From Fidelibacterota bacterium (GTDB taxonomy: Bacteria > Fidelibacterota > Marinisomatia > Marinisomatales > Marinisomataceae), in assembly GCA_029253045.1 (NCBI GenBank), contig JAQXAG010000101.1, positions 1-34,204 of the forward strand: 34,204 bases of DNA, in the 5' to 3' direction. The notes beneath the pieces were generated by a model. The model did not search any database, was not told the origin of the DNA, and saw only the letters and a list, made by a program, of their open reading frames with translations. Both the position numbers and the translations under genes were made by a program. Positions 18,870 to 27,694 of the stretch are shown in pieces; within the stretch, counting starts at the first letter, position 1; each line of letters starts with the position of its first letter.

Positions 18870-20230
18870 TATTGACTCATATCATTAGATTCAAAAAAAT
18901 CAGAGTAATTTTCAAACCTTGTATATGCGTCTACAAAAGTAGCTCTTACTGTCTTGGTAGGACCATTTCGTTGTTTTGCTACAATTAAAAATGCCAACCC
19001 TTTTTCTTCGTCTTTCTCGTTATATACGTAAGGACGATAAAGGAAAATTACAACATCTGCATCTTGCTCAATCGCACCACTTTCTCTAAGATCAGATAAT
19101 TGAGGTCTTTTGTCTGTTCTTGATTCTACCGCTCTTGAAAGCTGAGAGAGTGCAATAATAGGAATATCTAATTCTTTAGCAAGCGCCTTTAAAGATTGGG
19201 TAATAGATGAAATTTCATATTGTCTATTTTCAGTTTTAGGTCCTTGCATCAATTGAAGATAATCAACAACAATTAATTCAATATTTCTTTCTCTTTTCAA
19301 CCTTCTTGCTCTAGATCTTAAATCTAAAATTGATAAAGCTGGAGTATCATCAATATAAAGAGGGGCCTGTGCTAGCTTTCCAGAAGCAATATTAATATTC
19401 TTCCATTTTGAAGTAGCTAATCGCCCACTTCTTGCCTCTGATTGATCTATTTTAGCTTCAGAAGAAAGAAGTCTGGTGCCTAATTGATCACTTGACATCT
19501 CAAGACTAAAAATAGCTACAGGTGAGTTATTTTCTAACGCGGCATTTCTAGCTATAGATAAAGCTAAAGCCGTTTTACCCATTGCAGGTCTACCTGCAAT
19601 AATAATTAAATCACTTTTTTGAAATCCAGAAGTTACTTTGTCTAAATCAATAATTCCTGATGGAACTCCAATTACACCACCTGGATTAGCCGCTATACCT
19701 TCTAATCTTTTAACAGTATCAGCTAGAATTGGCTCGATGTGTGAATAAATTTTAGTATCTTTTTGTTCTGTAAGATTGAATATAGACTGTTCAGCCTCAT
19801 CAAGAATAGATCCAACAGCATCTCCTTCGTCAAATGCTTTCTTAGAAATTTCATGTGAAGTAGAAATCAAATCACGTAGTATTCCTTTTTCTTTGACAAT
19901 TGAAGCATATACTTCAACATTTGCAGAAGTAGGGACTTTGTCAACTAATCCTGTTAAATAATAGAGACCTCCTACAGACTTTAACGCTTTAGCTTTTTTT
20001 AATTCATCTGAAACAGAGACTGTATCAATTGGACTATTCTTTGAAGACAAAGAAAGCATTGCGTCAAAAATTTTCTTATGAGAATCTTTATAAAAATAAT
20101 GACTAGTTCCTAGAAGAGATATTGCTCTATTAGTAGCATCTTCATCAATCATCATAGAGCCGAGTACAGCTTCTTCAGCTTCTAAAGCCTGTGGCTGTAA
20201 GTTTATATCTTTATTTTTATTGTCTGCCAT
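18869..20230 (-). CDS. dnaB: Replicative DNA helicase DnaB
   Basis: 'PQALEAEEAVLGSMMID', Walker A 'IIAGRPAMGKTALALSIA', 'FSLEMSSDQLGTRLLSSEAKID', 'IVVDYLQLM', 'LSQLSRAVESRTDKRPQLSDLRESGAIEQDADVVIFLYR'. No intein. Confidence 0.97.
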   Translation of the reverse strand: MADNKNKDINLQPQALEAEEAVLGSMMIDEDATNRAISLLGTSHYFYKDSHKKIFDAMLSLSSKNSPIDTVSVSDELKKAKALKSVGGLYYLTGLVDKVPTSANVEVYASIVKEKGILRDLISTSHEISKKAFDEGDAVGSILDEAEQSIFNLTEQKDTKIYSHIEPILADTVKRLEGIAANPGGVIGVPSGIIDLDKVTSGFQKSDLIIIAGRPAMGKTALALSIARNAALENNSPVAIFSLEMSSDQLGTRLLSSEAKIDQSEARSGRLATSKWKNINIASGKLAQAPLYIDDTPALSILDLRSRARRLKRERNIELIVVDYLQLMQGPKTENRQYEISSITQSLKALAKELDIPIIALSQLSRAVESRTDKRPQLSDLRESGAIEQDADVVIFLYRPYVYNEKDEEKGLAFLIVAKQRNGPTKTVRATFVDAYTRFENYSDFFESNDMSQ

Positions 20231-20248
20231 TATTCTTAAAGTTTGTGT

Positions 20249-20257
20249 TTATCCACA
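20249..20257 (+). promoter_or_regulatory. Perfect DnaA-box sequence (TTATCCACA) in the dnaB leader
   Basis: Exact TTATCCACA at 20249-20257, about 20 nt upstream of the dnaB ATG; a single box could be chance. Confidence 0.35.
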
Positions 20258-20373
20258 TACTTTCAACATAATTAATTTACTTCTTTAATAGATTAGCAAT
20301 CTTTTAGACATGTGACAAGTTAATCCTTTATATAATACCTATTTTTTTGATTGCCTATTTACAAAAAAACTAA

Positions 20374-21180
20374 TCAAATACTCCAATCAATAGGACCTTT
20401 ACCTTGCTTAATTAGATAGTCATTTGACTTTGAAAAATGCTTACATCCAAAGAAGCCATTGTGAGCTGATAGTGGAGAAGGATGTGCTGATGAGAGGATA
20501 TGATGTTTTTTATCATCTAAAATAGAACAAAGAGATTGTGCTTGTTTGCCCCATAATATAAATACTACATTTTTTAATTCTCTTGATATAGCTTCAATAG
20601 CTGCTTTTGTAAATATCTCCCATCCTAAATCTTTATGTGAATTAGCATTATTAGCCTCTACCGTTAAAACTGTATTTAACATCAAGACTCCCTGGTCAGC
20701 CCAAGACTGTAAGTTTCCAGTCTTCGGTATAGGTAAATCTAAATCTGAATGTAATTCTTTATAAATGTTTCTTAAGCTAGGGGGTATTTTAATGCTTTCT
20801 TTCACACTAAAAGATAAACCATGAGCTTGTCCATAACCATGGTATGGATCTTGACCAATAATTACTACTTTAACTTTATCAAAAGGAGTAGAATCAAAAG
20901 CATTAAACATATTGTTTGGTTCAGGATATACGGTCTTTGTTTTGTAAAGCTTGCGTACGGTTTCGGTTAAAGAGTGCCAATAATCTTTTTTGAACTCATC
21001 TTGAAGTACGTGGTACCATGTATCATCAATTATTACGGTTTTTGATTGTGAAGATTTCTGGGGTAATTCAAGAAAGATTTCTTCGCCAAATAAATCTTTA
21101 TTTTGCGAAAGGTATTGTTTTTTTACACTTAAATTATTTGTCAATTGAATCGTCTGACTTTTTCCAGTCAACTTTTCCAT
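20374..21180 (-). CDS. ung: Uracil-DNA glycosylase (family 1) with N-terminal extension
   Basis: 'VVIIGQDPYHGYGQAHGLSFSV', 'GVLMLNTVLTVEANNANSHKDLGWEIFT', 'VVFILWGKQAQ', 'SAHPSPLSAHNGFFGCKHFSKSNDYL'. Confidence 0.96.
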   Translation of the reverse strand: MEKLTGKSQTIQLTNNLSVKKQYLSQNKDLFGEEIFLELPQKSSQSKTVIIDDTWYHVLQDEFKKDYWHSLTETVRKLYKTKTVYPEPNNMFNAFDSTPFDKVKVVIIGQDPYHGYGQAHGLSFSVKESIKIPPSLRNIYKELHSDLDLPIPKTGNLQSWADQGVLMLNTVLTVEANNANSHKDLGWEIFTKAAIEAISRELKNVVFILWGKQAQSLCSILDDKKHHILSSAHPSPLSAHNGFFGCKHFSKSNDYLIKQGKGPIDWSI

Positions 21181-21424
21181 CTAGGAATTCATCAAGAGCA
21201 ACGCTTGTGACCTTTTCTTCTTTATCATAATCAATATATTCTCTAACAACAGGCTCTGCAAAAATTCCATCCTCATCAATCATTTCTTCATTGTCATCTA
21301 TCATTTGCTTTACAACACGATCTTGTAAGATCTGCTTAGCTCTTTTGGATGAAACAAGAACTGCTTCATAAATATCATCTGTCTTTTTCAATAGTTTTTT
21401 AAAAGAAATTGCTTCAACTGCCAT
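21134..21424 (-). CDS. rpoZ: RNA polymerase omega subunit-like protein
   Basis: 96 aa: 'DDIYEAVLVSSKRAKQI...VTSVALDEFLDGKV' matches the omega-type core; located next to gmk as is typical. Confidence 0.75.
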   Translation of the reverse strand: MAVEAISFKKLLKKTDDIYEAVLVSSKRAKQILQDRVVKQMIDDNEEMIDEDGIFAEPVVREYIDYDKEEKVTSVALDEFLDGKVDWKKSDDSIDK

Positions 21425-21426
21425 TT

Positions 21427-21987
21427 TTAGTCCTCTTCCTTAAATGAAATAATCATTTTTTTTAGCTTTTCAAACGTGGTTTCGAAATTATCATTAATAA
21501 GTGTATAGTCAAATTCTTTTTTTAAATTGTCTTCTTGCTCAAATCTACTCAATCTTTTCTCAATTTCTTGGTCAGATTCTGTAGATCTATTGACCAATCT
21601 TGTTCTGAGCTCATCTATATTGGGCGGAGAAAGAAAGATAGATATTGTGTTTGATGGATATATTTTCTTCAGGCTTAACGCCCCCTTAACATCCAATTCT
21701 AAAAATAAAGACTTATTCTCTTCTAGATAACCTTTTAAACTATCCAGAGGTGTTCCATACAGGTCGCCATGAACATTCTCATATTCAAGAAACTTATTTT
21801 CATCAATCATCTCTTGGAAATTTTTCTCAGATATGAAAGAATAGTGCACGCCATCGATTTCGTATTTTCTTTTATTGCGAGTAGTGCATGATACTGAAAT
21901 ATCCATATTTAAATCTCGAGAAAGCAACTCCAGTAATGTTGTTTTTCCTGAACCTGAGGACCCTGATATAATAAAAAAATTTTTCAT
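21427..21987 (-). CDS. gmk: Guanylate kinase
   Basis: 'FIISGSSGSGKTTLLELLSRDL', 'VSCTTRNKRKYEIDGVHYSFISEKNFQEMI', 'LELDVKGALSLKKIYP'. Confidence 0.95.
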   Translation of the reverse strand: MKNFFIISGSSGSGKTTLLELLSRDLNMDISVSCTTRNKRKYEIDGVHYSFISEKNFQEMIDENKFLEYENVHGDLYGTPLDSLKGYLEENKSLFLELDVKGALSLKKIYPSNTISIFLSPPNIDELRTRLVNRSTESDQEIEKRLSRFEQEDNLKKEFDYTLINDNFETTFEKLKKMIISFKEED

Positions 21988-22787
21988 AAAATGTTACTTA
22001 CTTGCTCTCTTAGCTTTTCTGCCTGCATCTTTAAACTTATTGCATGCTTGGCAATATTCTTATCTAAAAATTTAGATAATATCGTATTCGATTCTCTGTT
22101 AATTTCTTGTAAAATAAAACTTATCTTTTTACCTGAAAGGTCTTTCGATTTAACAGAAAGTATAATTTGGTTAAAGTGACTATTTGTTCTATCGATTTCT
22201 TCAGTAACATCAAGCTTCTCAAGTTCTTCAACTTTAGATTCACTAGTCTTTTTTGAATTCACTTTCTTTTGAACCAACTTTAAATAAATAGATTCAATTT
22301 TATTTAAATCTTTTTTTGCGATGGTAATATATTTCATAAACTCTTTTTCAATAGACTTACCCTCTTTAGATCTCATATCTAAAACTTGATCAGTAGCAAG
22401 CTTTATGGCTTTCAAAACCTTACTCTCAACTGACTTAGGTAGCGTTCTTAAGCTCATCATGTCATTATTTTTAAGTAAATGACTATAGTTTAAATCTAAA
22501 CCATATTCTTTCTCAATTACTCCATATGATTTTAAAATACTTTCTAATTTGTGTTTATTTAATCTTAATTGATCTTTTGAGTCAATTTTGACGCTCAAAT
22601 TAATAGAGCCTCTTTTAAGCTTATTTTTTAAGAAGGTCCTTATTTTATATTCCGATTCTCCTGATAAATCGAAAGATCTGGTATTTAGTTCAAAGTACCT
22701 TGAGTTGAATGACTTTAGCTCTACATCTACGACTATACTATTATCTTCGTAATGTCCTACACCAAATCCTGTCATACTTATTAACAT
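21984..22787 (-). CDS. yicC: YicC-family putative endoribonuclease
   Basis: 'MLISMTGFGVGHYEDNSIVVDVELKSFNSRYFELNTR...' and C-terminal 'GKKISFILQEINRESNTILSKFLDKNIAKHAISLKMQAEKLREQVSNI'. Confidence 0.93.
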   Translation of the reverse strand: MLISMTGFGVGHYEDNSIVVDVELKSFNSRYFELNTRSFDLSGESEYKIRTFLKNKLKRGSINLSVKIDSKDQLRLNKHKLESILKSYGVIEKEYGLDLNYSHLLKNNDMMSLRTLPKSVESKVLKAIKLATDQVLDMRSKEGKSIEKEFMKYITIAKKDLNKIESIYLKLVQKKVNSKKTSESKVEELEKLDVTEEIDRTNSHFNQIILSVKSKDLSGKKISFILQEINRESNTILSKFLDKNIAKHAISLKMQAEKLREQVSNIL

Positions 22788-23929
22788 TATATATCTACTA
22801 CCTCTTTGTTTTTATACAATAAATATAATAAAAAAATTCCAACTGGAAATAATATCGAAAATATAGGGAAAATTAACTTAAAACTATCTAAATCTGCAAT
22901 TAAACCCCCTACAGCAGCTACAAGGCCAGATACTCCAAACATTAGAAAAAAATTCATCCCAAAGACAAGAGGTCGAATTCTTGTAGTAGTAATATCTTTA
23001 ATAATTGAATTAATTAATGGTTGAATAGCGTACATAAAAATTGCTAGCAAAACAGATACAGCAACTAATGAAAAATTACTCAAAAAATATGTGGCAATGA
23101 ATAATGGACATAGAATCATAAGTACAAATGACAAAAGCTTCATTCTATTATATTTATCTCCAAAAAATCCTGATAAGATTTGCCCAATAATACCAAAAAT
23201 TAAGATTCCAGATACTAATAAATTAGATTTTTCTCCAAGAGCAACTTTAAAAACGGACGGAATAAACGTATTAAATACAGTAAAAACAATACCTACAATT
23301 AAAGATAAAAAACAGAATATTTTTAACATTTTTAATTGATTTCCTTTTTTAAAATCGAGAGTGCTTATTGATTCTCTAGATTTAGATTTTGGAATAATAA
23401 AATAAGTAACAGGTGCAATAATGAGATTAAAAATAGCAATTGTAAAAAAAGAAAACTGCCAATCAAAATTGTTAACTGCATAATAGCAAAGCAAAGGCCC
23501 TATAGAAACACCTAAACTTCCAAAAATACCATGAAATGCATTTGCTTTAGATATATTGCTATCAAAACTTTCTGAAATAAGAGTTAATGATACAGGATGA
23601 TGTATACTAGCAAACAAACCTAAAAAGATATTAAAAATTGCAAAACTTTCAACAGTTTCACAATTAGATGCTAGAAAAGCAGAAGTAAAAACCCCTAACT
23701 GAGAAAGTACAAGTAACATTCTAGGTCCATACTTATTGTATAATAGTGACATTGGTAGAGAACCAAGACCATAACAAAAACTACTAATACTAAAAATTAA
23801 ACCAAGAGATGCCTTGGTTAGGCCATAAAATTCAACTAGTTCAATAAACATGCTTGGAACTAACATCATTACAATGTGAACAGACATGTGGGATAAGCTT
23901 AGAACAAAAAGTAAGGTATTATAAATCAA
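22787..23929 (-). CDS. MFS transporter
   Basis: 380 aa, about 12 hydrophobic segments, 'NKYGPRMLLVLSQLGVF' loop 2-3 motif, 'LFASIHHPVSLTLI'. Confidence 0.85.
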   Translation of the reverse strand: MIYNTLLFVLSLSHMSVHIVMMLVPSMFIELVEFYGLTKASLGLIFSISSFCYGLGSLPMSLLYNKYGPRMLLVLSQLGVFTSAFLASNCETVESFAIFNIFLGLFASIHHPVSLTLISESFDSNISKANAFHGIFGSLGVSIGPLLCYYAVNNFDWQFSFFTIAIFNLIIAPVTYFIIPKSKSRESISTLDFKKGNQLKMLKIFCFLSLIVGIVFTVFNTFIPSVFKVALGEKSNLLVSGILIFGIIGQILSGFFGDKYNRMKLLSFVLMILCPLFIATYFLSNFSLVAVSVLLAIFMYAIQPLINSIIKDITTTRIRPLVFGMNFFLMFGVSGLVAAVGGLIADLDSFKLIFPIFSILFPVGIFLLYLLYKNKEVVDI

Positions 23930-23932
23930 TAT

Positions 23933-24256
23933 TTATTTTTTTTCAGCTAATCTTGCTGCTTTACCAGAAAGACCTCTTAAGTAATAAAGTTTTGCTCTTC
24001 TAACCTTATTTATTCTATCTACTTTCATAGAAGCAATAACAGGTGAGTGTAGAGGAAATACTCTTTCAACTCCTATGCCATCAGACATCTTTCTAACGGT
24101 AATAGTTTCTGATATACCAGATCCTTTACGCGCAATAACAGTACCCTTAAAAAGCTGTTGTCGAACCTTTTTTCCTTCTCTTACATTAACATTGATAGAT
24201 AATGTGTCTCCGGTTTTAAAATTTGGAATATCGTCTCTTAAGTTATCTTTAATCAT
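23933..24256 (-). CDS. rplS: 50S ribosomal protein L19
   Basis: '[94 protein letters not shown]'. Confidence 0.97.
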   Translation of the reverse strand: MIKDNLRDDIPNFKTGDTLSINVNVREGKKVRQQLFKGTVIARKGSGISETITVRKMSDGIGVERVFPLHSPVIASMKVDRINKVRRAKLYYLRGLSGKAARLAEKK

Positions 24257-24947
24257 TTAATTTTTTATACTTTCTCCAAAGATCAGGTCTTCTGTCTTTA
24301 GTTATTTCAATTTTCTTTTTTTTCTTCCAATCTTTAATAGACTGGTGATTGCCTGATAATAGCACATCTGGCACTTTTAATCCATCTATTTGATTAGGCC
24401 GCGTAAAATAAGGAGCATCAAGTAAATCGTCAACAAAAGAATCTGTCATAGCAGAATTTAAGTCGTTTAACAATCCTGGTATTAATCGAACAATAGAATC
24501 AAATACTATCATTGAGGATAACTCTCCATTTGATATAATATAATCTCCAATAGAAACTTCAAGATCTACATATTTATCAATGATTCTTTGGTCTAAGCCC
24601 TTATAATGACCACATATAAATATTAATGATTCTTCTTTACTTAATTCAGATGAAATGGAATGATTTAACACTTTTCCTTTGGGAGATGGAAATATAATTT
24701 TTGGCTTAATTTCAGATTTAGATATACAATAATCAATCGCAGCAAAAAATGGCTTACACATCATAACCATTCCGCTTCCTCCGCCATAAGGCTCATCATC
24801 TATTTTTTTATAGGAATCTGTAGCAAAATCTCTTGGATTAATAATGTCTATACTAATTAAATCTTTCTTAACCCCTTGATTGGCAATATTGTTGTCAACT
24901 AAAGTTTTAATTGAATCTGGAAATGGTGTGATGAAAAAAATATTCAT
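24249..24947 (-). CDS. trmD: tRNA (guanine37-N1)-methyltransferase TrmD
   Basis: '[16 protein letters not shown]', '[52 protein letters not shown]', '[22 protein letters not shown]'. Confidence 0.97.
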   Translation of the reverse strand: MNIFFITPFPDSIKTLVDNNIANQGVKKDLISIDIINPRDFATDSYKKIDDEPYGGGSGMVMMCKPFFAAIDYCISKSEIKPKIIFPSPKGKVLNHSISSELSKEESLIFICGHYKGLDQRIIDKYVDLEVSIGDYIISNGELSSMIVFDSIVRLIPGLLNDLNSAMTDSFVDDLLDAPYFTRPNQIDGLKVPDVLLSGNHQSIKDWKKKKKIEITKDRRPDLWRKYKKLND

Positions 24948-25005
24948 ACTTTAATTTAGTCAATAAACATTAATGCTCTATACTAAAGCTTTAAAATATA
25001 AATAT

Positions 25006-25497
25006 TTATTTATCTGAATCTTTTTCTGCTGGTGCTTCTTCTGCTACCGGCTCTTCTGCTGGAGCTTCTTCTGCTACCGGCTCTTCTGCTGGAGCTTTAG
25101 CTGCCGCTTTTTCTGCACTAATTTTTTCTTTCTTCTTAAGCTTTGCTTTTTTTCTGTTTTTTAAAACTTCAAGTCTATCTTCTTTCCATTTTGCAACAGC
25201 TTTTTCTATATCTTCATGAGAAAGTCCTTGGCTCATTAAATGCCATCTGTATGCTAAACCAGATCTTTTCATTAATTTATTAACTGGATCTGAAACTTGA
25301 GCACCCAATTGCAACCATGCAATAATTCTATCTTCTTTTAGACTAAAATTAGAATCTTTATCTTTTTTAAGGGGATCATACCAACCGACTTGCTCAATAG
25401 CTAATCCATCTCTTCTTTTTCTTGAATCAATAATTATTAATCTGTAGAAGGGTCTATTTCTTCTACCAATTCTTTTTAATCTAATTTTAGTTGCCAT
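25006..25497 (-). CDS. rpsP: 30S ribosomal protein S16 with Ala/Glu/Pro-rich C-terminal extension
   Basis: 'MATKIRLKRIGRRNRPFYRLIIIDSRKRRDGLAIEQVGWYDPLKK' then KKKEKISAEKAAAKAPAEEPVAEEAPAEEPVAEEAPAEKDSDK. Confidence 0.97.
   Translation of the reverse strand: MATKIRLKRIGRRNRPFYRLIIIDSRKRRDGLAIEQVGWYDPLKKDKDSNFSLKEDRIIAWLQLGAQVSDPVNKLMKRSGLAYRWHLMSQGLSHEDIEKAVAKWKEDRLEVLKNRKKAKLKKKEKISAEKAAAKAPAEEPVAEEAPAEEPVAEEAPAEKDSDK
25028..25099 (-). repeat. 30-bp in-frame tandem repeat (two units plus partial third) encoding APAEEPVAEE
   Basis: gctgg(t/a)gcttcttctgctaccggctcttct at 25028-25057 and 25058-25087 differing at one base; partial third copy from 25088. Confidence 0.9.
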
Positions 25498-25578
25498 ATT
25501 TTTCTATTTTCTCTTTATTTTTTTGTTATCACTGAAACAGGCGTAATTTGTACAAAAGGATTGAATACTACAAATAAT

Positions 25579-27690
25579 TTATTTTTCATCAAAATTAATT
25601 GAAATTACCTTTGAAATACCTTTCTTTTCTGCAGTTACTCCATATATACAATCAGCTGACTCCATAGTTAATTTATTATGAGTTACCATTATAAATTGGG
25701 TTCCCTTACTATATTCAGATATTACATCTGTAAATTTTTTAATATTAATATCATCAAGTGGTGCGTCAATTTCATCTAATATACAGAAAGGGCTTGGCTT
25801 GTATTGGTATATAGAAAAAAGTAATGCAATTGCGGTTAAAGACTTTTCACCAGCAGATAACATTTTAAGTGAATTATTTTTCTTTCCAGGTGGTTGAGCA
25901 AAAATTACTACATCCGAATTTAAAGGATCTTCTATATCTTCAAGATTAATAGAACCCTTACCTCCCGAAAAGAATACGCCAAACATTGTTTCAAAATTGT
26001 TTTTTATTATCTCAAAAGTATCTAAGAATTGTTTCTTAGCAACAGAATCAATTTTTTTGATCGCATCTTTTAAATTCTTTTCTGAATCAAGAAGATCAGA
26101 TCTTTGCTCTTTTAATATATTCAATCTTTTACTTTGCTCTTCATACTCATCTGAAACTGCCCAATTAATTGGACCTATAGCTTCTATACTTCTTTTTATT
26201 TTTTCTACATTATAAGTCATTTCAGAAATACTGTAATCTTTAATCTTTTTTAGCTCTACATCATTACCAAACTTTTCTTTAATCACTTCTTTTATTTGGG
26301 ATATTTTAATGCTCGACTCAGCTATTTTCATCTCTGCGCTTTTAATATCATAAAAAATATCATCTTTATTGAACTTGTCTGCATCTATTTTAATTCTAAT
26401 TGATTCCATTTTCATAAATGCTTGATTAAGATCTTGTTCTTTATTGCGAAGTTCAAGCTTGTGTAAATTAATTTTTTTCTGCATCTCTTTAATAGAATCA
26501 TCTATCTTATTGAAATCAAACTCTTGTTCTTTATTATATGATTGAATTTTATCTTTATAATCCTCAATACTTGCTTTTAGATTTTCATATTTTTTATCAG
26601 TTTCGATAACAGTATAGTTTTTATTTTTAAAATTTTCTCTGCTCTCATTAGATAAGCTTTTTATTACATCATTGTTAGAAACTATTTTAATATAGTCTTT
26701 ATCAAATTTATTGAGCTGACTAATTTTCTTCTGTAATTCATCTTCAAGTACTTCCATGCCCTTGGAGGATTCACGATTTTTTGTTTGAACTTCCTTCAAT
26801 AGATTTTCAGTAAGATTGTCAACGTCTACTTTCATTTTTTCTACGATTTCTTTTTCGGCTAAATAAAAACTTCTGGCATCTTTAAGCTCTACGCTTTCAG
26901 ACTCTTTCTTTGATGTATTCTTTTTTAATAAAGTATTTTTCTTTTTAAGCAATGACTCTAAAGGTTTAATTCCTCTTTCTAGATCAATAATTTTTGCTGA
27001 TGCTAAATTAATCTCTATATCTTTCAGCTGAGAACTTAACTTTTCGTGCCTCTTAAATCTTTTGAGTTGTAACTCAAGACTCTTAACCTGCATCTCAATT
27101 TCCAGAATAATGTCGTCTATTCGCTCTAAATCTCTACTATTTAACTCAAATTTTCTTAAAGCAGAACGTCTTTGTGATTTATACTTATTTACACCAGCTG
27201 CTTCCTCAAACATTGAACGTCTACTATCATCTTTATCTGATAGAATTTGCTCAATCATATTTAGCTCAATAACTGAATAAGCATCAGAGCTCATTCCTGT
27301 ATCTACAAATAAATTGTAGATATCTTTAAGTCTACAAGCAGTTCTATTAATAAAATATTCACTATCTCCATTACGGTATAATCTTCTACCAATTTCCACC
27401 TCTTCATACTCTATTGGCAGTAAGCCTTTATCATTTTGTACCGTTAAATAAACTTCGCACAAGCCTAAAGGTTTAATATTTGAAGCTCCATTAAATATGA
27501 CATCTTCCATTTTAGTACTTCTCAATCTTGATGTTTTTTGTTCTCCTAATACCCACCTAATAGCATCTACAATATTTGTTTTACCGCACCCATTAGGCCC
27601 AACTATTCCAGTTACACCACTATTTAATAGTATAGTTTGTTTTTTTGCAAAAGATTTAAAGCCAAATAATTCTAATTTTGAAATATGCAT
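25579..27690 (-). CDS. smc: SMC-family chromosome-segregation ATPase, unusually short (703 aa), no recognisable hinge
   Basis: N-head 'MHISKLELFGFKSFAKK...GPNGCGKTNIVDAIRWVLGEQ', 'FEEAAGVNKYKSQRR'; C-head 'IGPINWAVSDEYEEQ', signature 'LSAGEKSLTAIALLFSIYQYKPSPFCILDEIDAPLDD', 'QFIMVTHNKLTMESADCIYGVTAEKKGISKVISI'. Intervening region is coiled-coil-like only. Confidence 0.93.
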   Translation of the reverse strand: MHISKLELFGFKSFAKKQTILLNSGVTGIVGPNGCGKTNIVDAIRWVLGEQKTSRLRSTKMEDVIFNGASNIKPLGLCEVYLTVQNDKGLLPIEYEEVEIGRRLYRNGDSEYFINRTACRLKDIYNLFVDTGMSSDAYSVIELNMIEQILSDKDDSRRSMFEEAAGVNKYKSQRRSALRKFELNSRDLERIDDIILEIEMQVKSLELQLKRFKRHEKLSSQLKDIEINLASAKIIDLERGIKPLESLLKKKNTLLKKNTSKKESESVELKDARSFYLAEKEIVEKMKVDVDNLTENLLKEVQTKNRESSKGMEVLEDELQKKISQLNKFDKDYIKIVSNNDVIKSLSNESRENFKNKNYTVIETDKKYENLKASIEDYKDKIQSYNKEQEFDFNKIDDSIKEMQKKINLHKLELRNKEQDLNQAFMKMESIRIKIDADKFNKDDIFYDIKSAEMKIAESSIKISQIKEVIKEKFGNDVELKKIKDYSISEMTYNVEKIKRSIEAIGPINWAVSDEYEEQSKRLNILKEQRSDLLDSEKNLKDAIKKIDSVAKKQFLDTFEIIKNNFETMFGVFFSGGKGSINLEDIEDPLNSDVVIFAQPPGKKNNSLKMLSAGEKSLTAIALLFSIYQYKPSPFCILDEIDAPLDDINIKKFTDVISEYSKGTQFIMVTHNKLTMESADCIYGVTAEKKGISKVISINFDEK

Positions 27691-27694
27691 AATT

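Noticed and set aside
25498-25578. Possible small RNA or ribosomal-protein leader between smc and rpsP
   Set aside because: Short AT-rich spacer with no convincing stem-loop or leader motif by eye.
25579-27690. SMC gene interpreted as RecN, SbcC/Rad50 or RecF
   Set aside because: Head motifs (GPNGCGKTNIVDAIRW, LSAGEKSLTAIALLF, PFCILDEIDAPLDD) are Smc-type; no CxxC hook and no RecN/RecF motifs.
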